Origin: Pseudomonadales bacterium
Lineage (GTDB): Bacteria; Pseudomonadota; Gammaproteobacteria; Pseudomonadales; JAHRWD01
NCBI GenBank assembly: GCA_029210125.1
Contig: JARGPR010000003.1
Coordinates: forward strand, 186,001-250,000
Direction of reading: 5' to 3'
Length of the DNA stretch: 64,000 bases
In this document: positions 9,670 through 17,476 of the stretch, piece by piece
How positions within the stretch are numbered: position 1 is the first letter of the stretch
How the letters are laid out: the number at the start of each line of letters is the position of its first letter
The notes under the pieces: model-generated
What the model was told of the DNA's origin: nothing
Seen by the model: the letters and a program-made list of their open reading frames with translations, nothing else
Database searches by the model: none
Made by a program: the position numbers and the translations under genes

Positions 9670-11148
9670 GTGAGCGACGAGCAGAGCAACAAACCCCAAC
9701 AGCCACAGGAAAAACCCGGTAACGCTCCTGGTACTCCAGCAGCCAAGAATACCGATACCCCCCCTCAACAGAACAAAACCACTGCCAAAGCATCATCGAA
9801 ACCGCCCTCAAAACCCTCGCAAAAACCAGACTCGACACCTACTCCGGACAAACCCTCTGCTGCAAGCAAACCACCTGTTACCAACAAACAAAACAAAGCG
9901 AAACCGCAGAAGGCAGCACCAGCAAAAAGCAGTGCGAAAACCAGCACAACCGGCGCCCCTGCTAAAGCAACCAAAACCAATAAAACCCCACTGATTATAG
10001 GAATCGTTGCACTGGTTATTGCCTTAGCAGTAGCGGTTGGAGCAGGTTACAATTGGGACCAGCAGCAGAAAACCAGCGCAGCTCACCAAAATCAAATCAC
10101 AGAGCTGAACAGACGATTGCAGACGCAACAACTCAGCCTCGCTTCGCTGGGCAATGTCCAAACAACCGTCGGGCAGGTCGTAACCGATTTAAACTCCGAG
10201 CTCGCAAAGTTGGGTTCGCAGATCGGTCAGCTAGGGGCCGATGTCGGTCAACTTGGCGCGCAGAGCGGGCGAGTCGATCAACTCGAAATCAATCTGGATC
10301 AATTCACCAGCAAGCTTGAAACCACCCTTGAACAGATCGCCGGGCGCGTAAACGAGATCTCTACCAGCTCTCGTACCGACTGGCAGATCGCTGAAGTCGA
10401 GTACTTTTTGCGGCTAGCCACCGATAGCCTGATTATTGAAGGCAATACCAAAACAGCCCAGGCACTGCTGGAAGCTGCAGACAGACTGGTTCAGGAGATC
10501 GACGATGTGGGCCTGATCAGTCTGCGGCAGGCAATTGCCGATGATCTGGTGGCGATCAAAGGTATTCGTGTTCCAGATTATCAGGGCATGGCATTTACCC
10601 TCAATGCACTGGCGAAACAGGTCGACAATTTGCGAATGCCGCTGCAAAGCAAACCAACCAAATCAGCACAAGCCAGCATCAACAACACCCCTGAACAGAG
10701 CGCACCGATTGAAACTACTTGGCTGCAACGTATCCAAATCAAACTGGTTAAGCTGGGCCAGCAGTTGAGCGGTCTGGTTAGCATCCGCCGCACCGATCAA
10801 CCGGTTGAGCCACTGATGCCGCCAGAGCAACAAACCTATCTGCAACAAAACCTACACCTGATGCTAGAGCAGGCCCAGCTGGCACTGCTGCGTAAAAACC
10901 AGGCGCTGTTCCAGCAAAGCCTTGATAAAGCATTAGGCTGGATCCAAACCTACTACGACCCAAAAGATGCCGCCAGTATTTCATTTGTTAAAAATCTCAC
11001 CGAGCTCAAAAACAACGACATTAGCCTTGAACTACCGGATATTTCCGGCTCATTGCGTACCTTCAAACAGTTCCAAAAACAGCGACTGGAATTGGATACT
11101 CAGGCCGCCCAGGCACAACGAGCCAGACTGGAGGTTAACCTCCGATGA
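9670..11148 (+). CDS. hemX: HemX-like inner-membrane protein
   Basis: Conserved in hemCDXY operons of gammaproteobacteria; the biochemical role is unsettled, and an old annotation as uroporphyrinogen methylase is not supported by the sequence. Residues 1-110 are a cytoplasmic low-complexity tail rich in Lys, Pro, Thr, Ser and Gln. One membrane helix follows (about 112-132, LIIGIVALVIALAVAVGAG), then a coiled-coil-like periplasmic stretch and a helical C-terminal domain. 492 residues; longer than the E. coli protein mainly because of the N-terminal tail. It overlaps hemY by four bases. Confidence 0.9.
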   Translation: MSDEQSNKPQQPQEKPGNAPGTPAAKNTDTPPQQNKTTAKASSKPPSKPSQKPDSTPTPDKPSAASKPPVTNKQNKAKPQKAAPAKSSAKTSTTGAPAKATKTNKTPLIIGIVALVIALAVAVGAGYNWDQQQKTSAAHQNQITELNRRLQTQQLSLASLGNVQTTVGQVVTDLNSELAKLGSQIGQLGADVGQLGAQSGRVDQLEINLDQFTSKLETTLEQIAGRVNEISTSSRTDWQIAEVEYFLRLATDSLIIEGNTKTAQALLEAADRLVQEIDDVGLISLRQAIADDLVAIKGIRVPDYQGMAFTLNALAKQVDNLRMPLQSKPTKSAQASINNTPEQSAPIETTWLQRIQIKLVKLGQQLSGLVSIRRTDQPVEPLMPPEQQTYLQQNLHLMLEQAQLALLRKNQALFQQSLDKALGWIQTYYDPKDAASISFVKNLTELKNNDISLELPDISGSLRTFKQFQKQRLELDTQAAQAQRARLEVNLR

Positions 11149-12347
11149 GAAAATTTTTTATCGTCTGCCTGGTGGTGATCATCGCGATTGTATTAATGAT
11201 CGACCAGGCTATTAAAGACCCCGGCTACATCCTGATATCTGTCGGTGACTACCTGATCGAAACGAGCATCTGGTTTCCCGTGATGGCCCTGCTCGCTACC
11301 CTGTTGCTAATCTGGATTCTGATCAAATTAGTGGCGATCCTGAGTAACCCCATGACCAACTGGGGAAGGAAAGCTCGTCTGAATCGTAAAAGCCGTAAAG
11401 CTAGCCAGGGTCAGATCGAACTGGCGCTGGGCAACTGGAGCAATGCGAAAAAAATGTTAACCGCTTCTGCCAAAAGCGCAGAAGCACCGCTGGCGCACTA
11501 TCTCAGCGCCGCCCAGGCCGCCTATCAATTAGGCTCCTTCGATGAGGGCGATGCGCTATTGAAGCAGGCTCGGAAAGAGATCCCCGAAGCCAGCGTTGCC
11601 ATCGGCATCCGCCAGGCCGAGCTGCAACTCAAACACCAACAGCTCACCGCCTGTCGCGAAACCCTGATTCAACTGCAACCCCGTCAGCCCAAAAATGCCC
11701 GTATCCTCGAACTGCTCACCGAGCTGTGCATGGCACTTAAAGACTGGAACCTGCTTGAGCTCAATCTACCCAACCTCGCCAAACATGGCCTGCACTCCTC
11801 TGAACGACAAAAAGAACTGGAACAACTCACCTATTCCCGATTGCTAAGTCAAACCCTTCATGCCCACAAAGATGAGCTGATCGTAGCGCTGGAAGAAATC
11901 AAAGTGATCTGGAAACGCAAACCCAAATCGCTGAACCAAGATGCCTCATTGCTGCTGGTTTACCTCAACTGCCTGACCAAACTGGATCAGCCACAACTGG
12001 CGGAAAAAGCCTGCACCGAATTTCTAAAAAAACAGTGGGACGACTGCATTATATTGGCCTACAGCAAACTCGAAGGTGGCGAACCGGCTCGACAATTCAA
12101 ACAAGCCCAAAGCTGGTACAAACGACACCAGGACAACGCCATTTTTCTGCTGGCCATTGGTCGCCTCGCCCGGCGCTCAAAACAGTGGGATAAAGCAATG
12201 GAATACCTGAAAGCCAGTCTGGCAATTACACCCAGTAAAGAAGTTGATGGTGAACTAGCGCTGTTATCCCTACAGCTCGGCGAACACCAAAAAGCCAATG
12301 AATATTTTCAACGGCTGGTTTCTGCAACCGATGGCCATTTGGTGTAA
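11145..12347 (+). CDS. hemY: HemY-like TPR membrane protein
   Basis: Inner-membrane protein of the HemY N-terminal-domain/TPR family found at the end of hemCDX operons; unrelated to the protoporphyrinogen oxidase also called HemY. Two N-terminal membrane helices (about residues 3-22 and 43-66) precede the HemY_N region (ALGNWSNAKKML...), then TPR-like helical repeats to the C-terminus (for example WDKAMEYLKASLAITPS). 400 residues, typical. Probably a scaffold linked to heme synthesis or envelope quality control; not established. It is the last core gene before the accessory islet. Confidence 0.92.
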   Translation: MRKFFIVCLVVIIAIVLMIDQAIKDPGYILISVGDYLIETSIWFPVMALLATLLLIWILIKLVAILSNPMTNWGRKARLNRKSRKASQGQIELALGNWSNAKKMLTASAKSAEAPLAHYLSAAQAAYQLGSFDEGDALLKQARKEIPEASVAIGIRQAELQLKHQQLTACRETLIQLQPRQPKNARILELLTELCMALKDWNLLELNLPNLAKHGLHSSERQKELEQLTYSRLLSQTLHAHKDELIVALEEIKVIWKRKPKSLNQDASLLLVYLNCLTKLDQPQLAEKACTEFLKKQWDDCIILAYSKLEGGEPARQFKQAQSWYKRHQDNAIFLLAIGRLARRSKQWDKAMEYLKASLAITPSKEVDGELALLSLQLGEHQKANEYFQRLVSATDGHLV

Positions 12348-12417
12348 TCGTTTAGGTCAGTTTAGGTTTTTTTGGTGAGTGGCTTAAGGCCACTGCTAAG
12401 TTGTACTATGAGTATTT

Positions 12418-13197
12418 ATGGATCAGCTAAATTCGATAGTTCCGATATTTAAAGATAGAAACGGTGAGCGATTTTCTCAGGAAGGATCGGGTGTTTTAAT
12501 TGAATTCCGTGAGCATGTATTCTTACTTACAGCTGGACACATAATTGACCAGCTTGAAACCGCTGATCTTCTGATTCCGAACTTAGACAATGAAATTCTC
12601 TCCATCGAGGGAACGCATGCGTACAACAAACCGAGCGGGAAAAGAGGTGCCGACTTTCTAGATTTTGGTTATTTCAAGCTCGACCAAGATTTTGCGGAGG
12701 CGCTTAGAGAAAGCTTCTATTTTATTAAGGAAAATGAATTCGGAATTGAGGATGAATACGCAGACAAAGAACTATTTTCTTTTGCTGGCTACCCTCACCG
12801 AAAATCCAATGTGGCAGGAGGTATAGCTAAAACTGATTTTTTTGCATACGGCACCTACCATGCCGACGCAACCGACTATCATCGGTTCGGATTTTATAAA
12901 GATGCAAATATAGTAACTAAATTTAATCGTAAAAATTCGTTTAACCCTAAAGCAGGTAGAGTTGAAACTCCGGTTTTACCACATGGCATCAGTGGTGGGG
13001 GAGCCTTTATTTGGCCAAAAAATGAGTTAGAAATTCCGCCTCGTAATCGAAAACTCGTAGGTATTATCCATGAATGGAGAAAGGAAGGTTATTTTATAGC
13101 AACTCGTCTGGAAATAATCTTAACAGCAATACTGAAAAATAATCCTGATCTAAGGGATACGAGATCAGAAAGTCAAAGCACTCGGGCGCATACTTGA
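12418..13197 (+). CDS. Cytosolic trypsin-like serine protease, accessory
   Basis: No named family recognised beyond the trypsin fold. A full catalytic triad can be placed: His41 in FLLTAGHII, Asp82 in ADFLDFGYFKL, and Ser192 in PHGISGGGAF (GxSGG). The glycine-rich GSGVLI strand precedes the His as in chymotrypsin-fold enzymes. There is no signal peptide or membrane segment, so the 259-residue protein should be cytosolic, unlike DegP/HtrA, and no PDZ domain is present. Codon use is more AT-rich than hemY or uvrD, which suggests transfer. It sits alone between hemY and a toxin-antitoxin pair. The substrate is unknown. A defence or stress role is conceivable but unsupported by a recognisable partner gene. 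Confidence 0.7.
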   Translation: MDQLNSIVPIFKDRNGERFSQEGSGVLIEFREHVFLLTAGHIIDQLETADLLIPNLDNEILSIEGTHAYNKPSGKRGADFLDFGYFKLDQDFAEALRESFYFIKENEFGIEDEYADKELFSFAGYPHRKSNVAGGIAKTDFFAYGTYHADATDYHRFGFYKDANIVTKFNRKNSFNPKAGRVETPVLPHGISGGGAFIWPKNELEIPPRNRKLVGIIHEWRKEGYFIATRLEIILTAILKNNPDLRDTRSESQSTRAHT

Positions 13198-13422
13198 GGA
13201 GTTAGACATCAGTAGATATAAACAACTTAAATCACCGAAAGGGTGATGTTTCCTTTAATGAAGCAAAACGATATTTACAGATCAGTTTGTCCGCTTAATA
13301 ACTGGTCCAGATAGTTCTGCCGAAAAAGGACGATTCATCCTTTATTGGGCTATGCCTGATAAAAAGAGCACCCCTTCCGAGAACCTCAATAATTTGTATC
13401 TTCTTGATTGCACCCAATATTC
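13198..13422. other. Non-coding gap between protease gene and toxin gene
   Basis: 225 bp with no credible gene. It holds two small inverted repeats. ATCACC and GGTGAT (13231-13247) flank a 5-base loop 34 bp after the protease stop and are followed by TTTCCTTT, a weak candidate terminator. AAAGGA and TCCTTT (13325-13343) flank a 7-base loop. The two genes converge here, so some bidirectional termination is expected. No attachment-site duplication was seen. Confidence 0.4.
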
Positions 13423-13710
13423 CTACCTCAAACGCTCCATTGCCGTTTTATAAACTTTACCGCCTTCTCTTTTTCCAACAGCAATAACCGTTACGGTAAC
13501 TACCTGATCATTTACTTCGTAAGCCAGTCGATAGCCGGATTGGCGAAGCTTGATCTTATATAGATCACTTGTTCCTGAAAGTTTGGCGGCGGGTACCCTG
13601 GGGTTTTCGAGCACCTCCTTCAGTTTTTTTTTGAACTGAAGCTGAACAGTTGCCCCAAGCTTATTCCACTCTTTGAGCGCTGTCTTTTTGAACTCCAGTT
13701 CATAGCTCAT
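13423..13710 (-). CDS. RelE/StbE-family toxin (mRNA interferase)
   Basis: Predicted ribosome-dependent mRNA endonuclease. The 95-residue RelE fold keeps the E. coli RelE catalytic residues at the same numbers: Lys52 and Lys54 in LYKIKLRQ, Arg61 in SGYRL, Arg81 in VGKRE and Tyr87 in KVYKTA. It is therefore likely active if not neutralised. The start overlaps the end of the antitoxin gene by 11 bp, the usual antitoxin-first arrangement. Closest by memory to plasmid StbE and chromosomal RelE2 proteins. Part of the accessory islet between hemY and uvrD. Confidence 0.88.
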   Translation of the reverse strand: MSYELEFKKTALKEWNKLGATVQLQFKKKLKEVLENPRVPAAKLSGTSDLYKIKLRQSGYRLAYEVNDQVVTVTVIAVGKREGGKVYKTAMERLR

Positions 13711-13948
13711 CTATATCAACTCTAATGGCCTCTTCATTTTTTCGAGCTTCAGCTATGACGAGTAGCTCAAGGTCATCGACATGATCCATCAGCATTTCAT
13801 AAGCGGCTGCGGGCACACAATAAAATGCGGTTTCATTTCTATTTAGTACTGCTACGGGGTCGCCATCAGCGCTTAGGGCAACTTTCATAGGGTTGGCTTT
13901 AAGCTCACTAATACTGGCAGCGGCCTCTGCTAGAATCCGGGTTGTCAT
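13700..13948 (-). CDS. StbD/RelB-type antitoxin (Phd/YefM fold)
   Basis: 82-residue antitoxin. The N-terminal half (RILAEAAASISELKANPMKV, then PVAVLNRNETAFYCVPAAAYE) matches the DNA-binding StbD/Phd-YefM pattern. The acidic C-terminus (EARKNEEAIRVDIDEL) would wrap the toxin. Such proteins repress their own operon, more tightly in complex with the toxin. The ATG at 13948 has AGG about 10 bases upstream and a TATAAT box 16 bp upstream, with three tandem repeats just beyond it. Confidence 0.88.
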   Translation of the reverse strand: MTTRILAEAAASISELKANPMKVALSADGDPVAVLNRNETAFYCVPAAAYEMLMDHVDDLELLVIAEARKNEEAIRVDIDEL

Positions 13949-13963
13949 ACTATTACCTGTACT

Positions 13964-13969
13964 ATTATA
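13964..13969 (-). promoter_or_regulatory. -10 box of the toxin-antitoxin operon
   Basis: On the minus strand 13969-13964 reads TATAAT, a perfect -10 element, placing the transcript start close to the antitoxin ATG at 13948. No good -35 hexamer stands 16-18 bp upstream; that space is taken by the 12-bp repeats, so repressor and RNA polymerase would compete for it. Confidence 0.5.
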
Positions 13970-13974
13970 TGGTT

Positions 13975-14010
13975 TCTTATCTGATCTCTTATTTGACCTC
14001 TTACCTAGTC
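13975..14010. repeat. Three tandem 12-bp repeats upstream of the antitoxin gene
   Basis: Plus-strand units are TCTTATCTGATC (13975-13986), TCTTATTTGACC (13987-13998) and TCTTACCTAGTC (13999-14010). A degenerate fourth unit (TTTATTGTAGACC) follows at about 14011. Spacing is exactly 12 bp, near one helical turn, so bound proteins would line up on one face. The position over the -35 region of the antitoxin promoter suggests an operator. Assignment to the antitoxin as binder is inference. Confidence 0.6.
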
Positions 14011-14120
14011 TTTATTGTAGACCTATAAATTTTGTCCGGCAATCCAATATCAAGCGCGACGCTACGACGAAGGTTCAGACAAGCAGCGAGATTCAGTTCC
14101 ATCTTTGGTAGAATTGACCG

Positions 14121-16328
14121 ATGGAACTATCTCATATTCTCGACAACCTTAACGACTCTCAGCGGCAGGCGGTATCTGCCCCTCCCTCTAATTTATTGGT
14201 ACTGGCGGGTGCCGGCAGCGGTAAAACCCGAGTGCTGGTGCACCGCATTGCCTGGCTGGTTCAGCATGAGGGCTATCACCCCAATAGCATTCTATCGGTA
14301 ACCTTTACCAACAAAGCTGCGGCGGAGATGAAGGGCCGAATCGAAGAGCTGATGCATACCAGCACTGCGGGTATGTGGGTCGGCACCTTCCACAGTATTG
14401 CTAACCGGCTGCTGCGCCGGCACTGGAAAGAGGCGGGGATTGCCCAGGATTTTCGGATCATCGATTCGGATGATCAGCTTCGGTTGATCAAGCGAGTCTA
14501 TGCTGAACTGGAAGTTGACGAGGGCAAGTGGCCCTATAAACAGGCCCAGTGGTTTATCAACGGACAGAAGGATGAGGGCCGTCGGGCCGGGCATATTCAA
14601 GCGCCGGAGCTTGATCTGTATCTGCGTAATATGCAGCGCATCTATCTGGCTTATGAGCAGGCCTGTGAGCGTGGCGGTATTCTGGATTTTGCGGAGTTGC
14701 TGCTCAGAGCACACGAGTTGTGGCTCAATAACCCCGATCTACTGCACCATTACCAACAACGCTTCCGTCATATTCTGGTCGATGAGTTTCAGGATACCAA
14801 TACTATCCAGTACGCCTGGCTGCGGGTGCTGGCGGGTGATGCGGTGCCGATGACGATCGTTGGTGACGATGACCAGTCTATTTACGGCTGGCGTGGTGCC
14901 AAGATTGAGAACATCCAGAAGTTCAAAAAAGATTTTAAGGATCCTTCGATGATCAAGCTGGAGCAAAACTATCGCTCCACCAAACGAATTCTCGACAGTG
15001 CCAACCAACTGATCGCCCATAACCCGGATCGACTTGGCAAAAACCTGTGGACTGAGGGTGAGCTTGGCGACCCCATTTCGCTCTATGCTGCCTATAACGA
15101 GCACGACGAAGCGCGTTTTATTGTTGACCGTATTGAGGAGTGGGCCAGCCAGGGCAACTCACGAATTGATGCGGCGATTTTGTATCGCTCTAACGCTCAA
15201 TCACGGGTACTTGAAGAGGCGCTGGTGCGGGCCTCTGTGCCCTATCGTATTTACGGTGGTCATCGTTTTTATGATCGACTCGAAATCAAAAACGCCCTGG
15301 CTTATCTGCGATTGCTCAGTAATCGGGATGATGATGCGGCGATGGATCGCGTGATCAATACGCCAACCCGGGGTATCGGTGGCAAAACCCTCGATATTTT
15401 GCGCCAACACGCTAACGAACAAAATATTTCTCTATGGGCTGCGGCAAAAGATCTGCTCAGTTCCAACAGCCTTACTGGCCGTGCCCGCACTACCCTTGGT
15501 GGTTTTTTTGATTTGATCCAGCAACTCAGCGCAGATACCGCTGGCTGTGATCTTTATGAACAGGTTGATCATGTTATTCAGTCGAGCGGCCTGCTGGAAC
15601 ATCACGCGAAGGAAAAGGGCGAAGCCGGGCAGGCCAGAGTCGAAAACCTGAAGGAACTGGTCAATGCTGCCAAGCAGTTTGAAACCGGTACTATGCCGTT
15701 ATCCGCTTTGCAGGATCAGGACCCCGATCTGGAGCTTTCACCGTTATCGCAGTTTCTTGATCAGGCTGCGCTTGATGCGGGCGACCTTCAAGCTGATGAA
15801 AGTCACGACTATGTTCGACTAATGACGCTTCACTCAGCCAAGGGACTGGAATTTCCATTGGTGTTTTTATCGGGTATGGAGGAGGGATTATTCCCCAGCC
15901 GTATGTCGAACGAAGAACCGGACCGCCTTCATGAGGAACGCCGACTCTGTTACGTAGGCATTACCCGAGCGATGCAAAAACTCTATATGAGTTACGCCGA
16001 AGTCCGCCGCCTTTACGGTAGTGAAACCTACAATAAAGTTTCGCGATTTATTCGGGAACTACCCCAGGAGCATCTTGAAGAGTTACGGCCCAAGGCCTCC
16101 CTTAGCATTCCGGTCTCTTCAAAACCATCACAGCTTTCTGCTAAAAATAATGTCGAAATTCCCGATACCGGAATTACACTTGGCCAGAATGTTCGCCATA
16201 AACTGTTTGGTGACGGAGTCGTCACCAACTACGAAGGCAAAGGAGATCAGGCTCGGGTTCAAATTAATTTTGAAAATGAAGGCAGTAAGTGGCTGGTGGT
16301 AGGCTATGCAAAGCTGGAAGCTATTTAA
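14121..16328 (+). CDS. uvrD: DNA helicase II
   Basis: 3'-5' SF1 helicase for nucleotide excision repair and methyl-directed mismatch repair; also removes RecA filaments. Motifs seen in order: Q-motif LNDSQRQAV, Walker A AGAGSGKTRVL, VTFTNKAAAEM, DEFQDTN, GDDDQSIYGWRGA, LEQNYRST, and LMTLHSAKGLEFPLVFLSGM. The C-terminal Tudor-like tail has LGQNVRHKLFGDGVV. 735 residues, as for UvrD. There is little Shine-Dalgarno complementarity before the ATG and no LexA box was seen in the 170 bp upstream, unlike E. coli uvrD. Confidence 0.97.
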   Translation: MELSHILDNLNDSQRQAVSAPPSNLLVLAGAGSGKTRVLVHRIAWLVQHEGYHPNSILSVTFTNKAAAEMKGRIEELMHTSTAGMWVGTFHSIANRLLRRHWKEAGIAQDFRIIDSDDQLRLIKRVYAELEVDEGKWPYKQAQWFINGQKDEGRRAGHIQAPELDLYLRNMQRIYLAYEQACERGGILDFAELLLRAHELWLNNPDLLHHYQQRFRHILVDEFQDTNTIQYAWLRVLAGDAVPMTIVGDDDQSIYGWRGAKIENIQKFKKDFKDPSMIKLEQNYRSTKRILDSANQLIAHNPDRLGKNLWTEGELGDPISLYAAYNEHDEARFIVDRIEEWASQGNSRIDAAILYRSNAQSRVLEEALVRASVPYRIYGGHRFYDRLEIKNALAYLRLLSNRDDDAAMDRVINTPTRGIGGKTLDILRQHANEQNISLWAAAKDLLSSNSLTGRARTTLGGFFDLIQQLSADTAGCDLYEQVDHVIQSSGLLEHHAKEKGEAGQARVENLKELVNAAKQFETGTMPLSALQDQDPDLELSPLSQFLDQAALDAGDLQADESHDYVRLMTLHSAKGLEFPLVFLSGMEEGLFPSRMSNEEPDRLHEERRLCYVGITRAMQKLYMSYAEVRRLYGSETYNKVSRFIRELPQEHLEELRPKASLSIPVSSKPSQLSAKNNVEIPDTGITLGQNVRHKLFGDGVVTNYEGKGDQARVQINFENEGSKWLVVGYAKLEAI

Positions 16329-16363
16329 GTTAAAAACAACGAATATTTTTACAGGGAAAATTC

Positions 16364-17476
16364 ATGAACAAAATAATAAAAACCATTCTGGTGATGACCG
16401 CAATCACCTTTATTTCAAGTTGCTCAAAGCCTACAGAAACTCCAGCAACGTCAGCTGCTGACAAAGCTAATCCGCAACAAACTTATCATTGGAAGCTGGT
16501 CACCTCCTGGCCAAAAAACTTTCCCGGTTTAGGCGTTGCTCCCGAACGATTAGCAAGCTGGGTTAAAGAGATGAGTGGCGGGCGCCTGCAAATTAAAGTT
16601 TACGGGGCGGGCGAACTGGTACCCGCACTAGAAGTATTTGATGCAGTGTCGCGCGGTACTGCAGAGATGGGACACAGCGGTGCATATTACTGGAAAGGCA
16701 AAGCACCTGGAGCACAATTTTTCTCCTCCGTGCCATTTGGTTTAAACGCACAGGAGATGAACGCGTGGCTACATTACGGCGGCGGATTACAACTATGGCA
16801 AGAAGTATATGAGCCCTTCGGAATAATCCCACTGGCCGGTGGTAACAGCGGCGTGCAGATGGCGGGCTGGTTTAATAAGGAGATTAATTCAGTCGAAGAT
16901 ATTAAAGGTTTAAAAATGCGCATCCCCGGGCTTGGCGGTGAAGTGATGACACGACTGGGCGCACTTACTGAAAACTTACCGGGCGGTGAAATATTTACTG
17001 CCCTACAAACAGGCCGCATTGATGCGACTGAATGGGTTGGTCCATACAACGATCTTGCTTTTGGTTTAAATAAAGCAGCGAAATTTTATTATTATCCCGG
17101 CTGGCACGAACCCGGCACCACAATGGAATTAACCGTAAATAAAAAGGCTTTTGAAGCGTTGCCCAAAGATCTACAGGCAATTCTTACCGTTGCAGCGCGC
17201 GCTGTAAACCAGGACATGCTGGATGAATACACAGCCAAAAACAATGCGGCGCTAAAGCAACTGATTGAAAATGGTGATGTTAAGCTGAGACCGTTACCCG
17301 CTGATGTTCTGGAAAAACTACAAGAGGTCTCAGATCAGGTAGTACTGGAACTAAGCGAAGTAAACCCGAATGCAAAAAAGATTTATCAGTCCTTTAATGA
17401 ATTCCGCAGCAACGTAATTGATTACCACAAAATTTCCGAACAATCCTATATTAATGCCCGACGTACACCGGAATAG
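16364..17476 (+). CDS. dctP: TRAP transporter substrate-binding lipoprotein (DctP/TakP type)
   Basis: Extracytoplasmic receptor of a tripartite ATP-independent periplasmic transporter. The N-terminus is a signal peptide ending in a lipobox-like FISSC (Cys20), so it is probably a lipoprotein; Ser at +2 would favour the outer membrane in enteric sorting rules. A linker follows, then the DctP fold with HWKLVTSWPKNFPG, GVQMAGWFNKEI, GLKMRIPGLGGEV and the ligand-region EWVGPYNDL. The last resembles TakP, which binds 2-oxo acids, so an organic anion is likely; the exact substrate is open. The stop codon abuts the stop of the large membrane subunit on the other strand. 35 bp after uvrD. Confidence 0.88.
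   Translation: MNKIIKTILVMTAITFISSCSKPTETPATSAADKANPQQTYHWKLVTSWPKNFPGLGVAPERLASWVKEMSGGRLQIKVYGAGELVPALEVFDAVSRGTAEMGHSGAYYWKGKAPGAQFFSSVPFGLNAQEMNAWLHYGGGLQLWQEVYEPFGIIPLAGGNSGVQMAGWFNKEINSVEDIKGLKMRIPGLGGEVMTRLGALTENLPGGEIFTALQTGRIDATEWVGPYNDLAFGLNKAAKFYYYPGWHEPGTTMELTVNKKAFEALPKDLQAILTVAARAVNQDMLDEYTAKNNAALKQLIENGDVKLRPLPADVLEKLQEVSDQVVLELSEVNPNAKKIYQSFNEFRSNVIDYHKISEQSYINARRTPE

Noticed and set aside
12378-12394. Hairpin AGTGGC / GCCACT between hemY and the protease gene
   Set aside because: Considered as the hemY terminator, but the T-run lies before the hairpin, not after it, on the plus strand; on minus it would be an A-run.
13949-14120. LexA-like box before uvrD, as in E. coli
   Set aside because: CTGT at 13958 has no matching ACAG at the right distance; no SOS box found.
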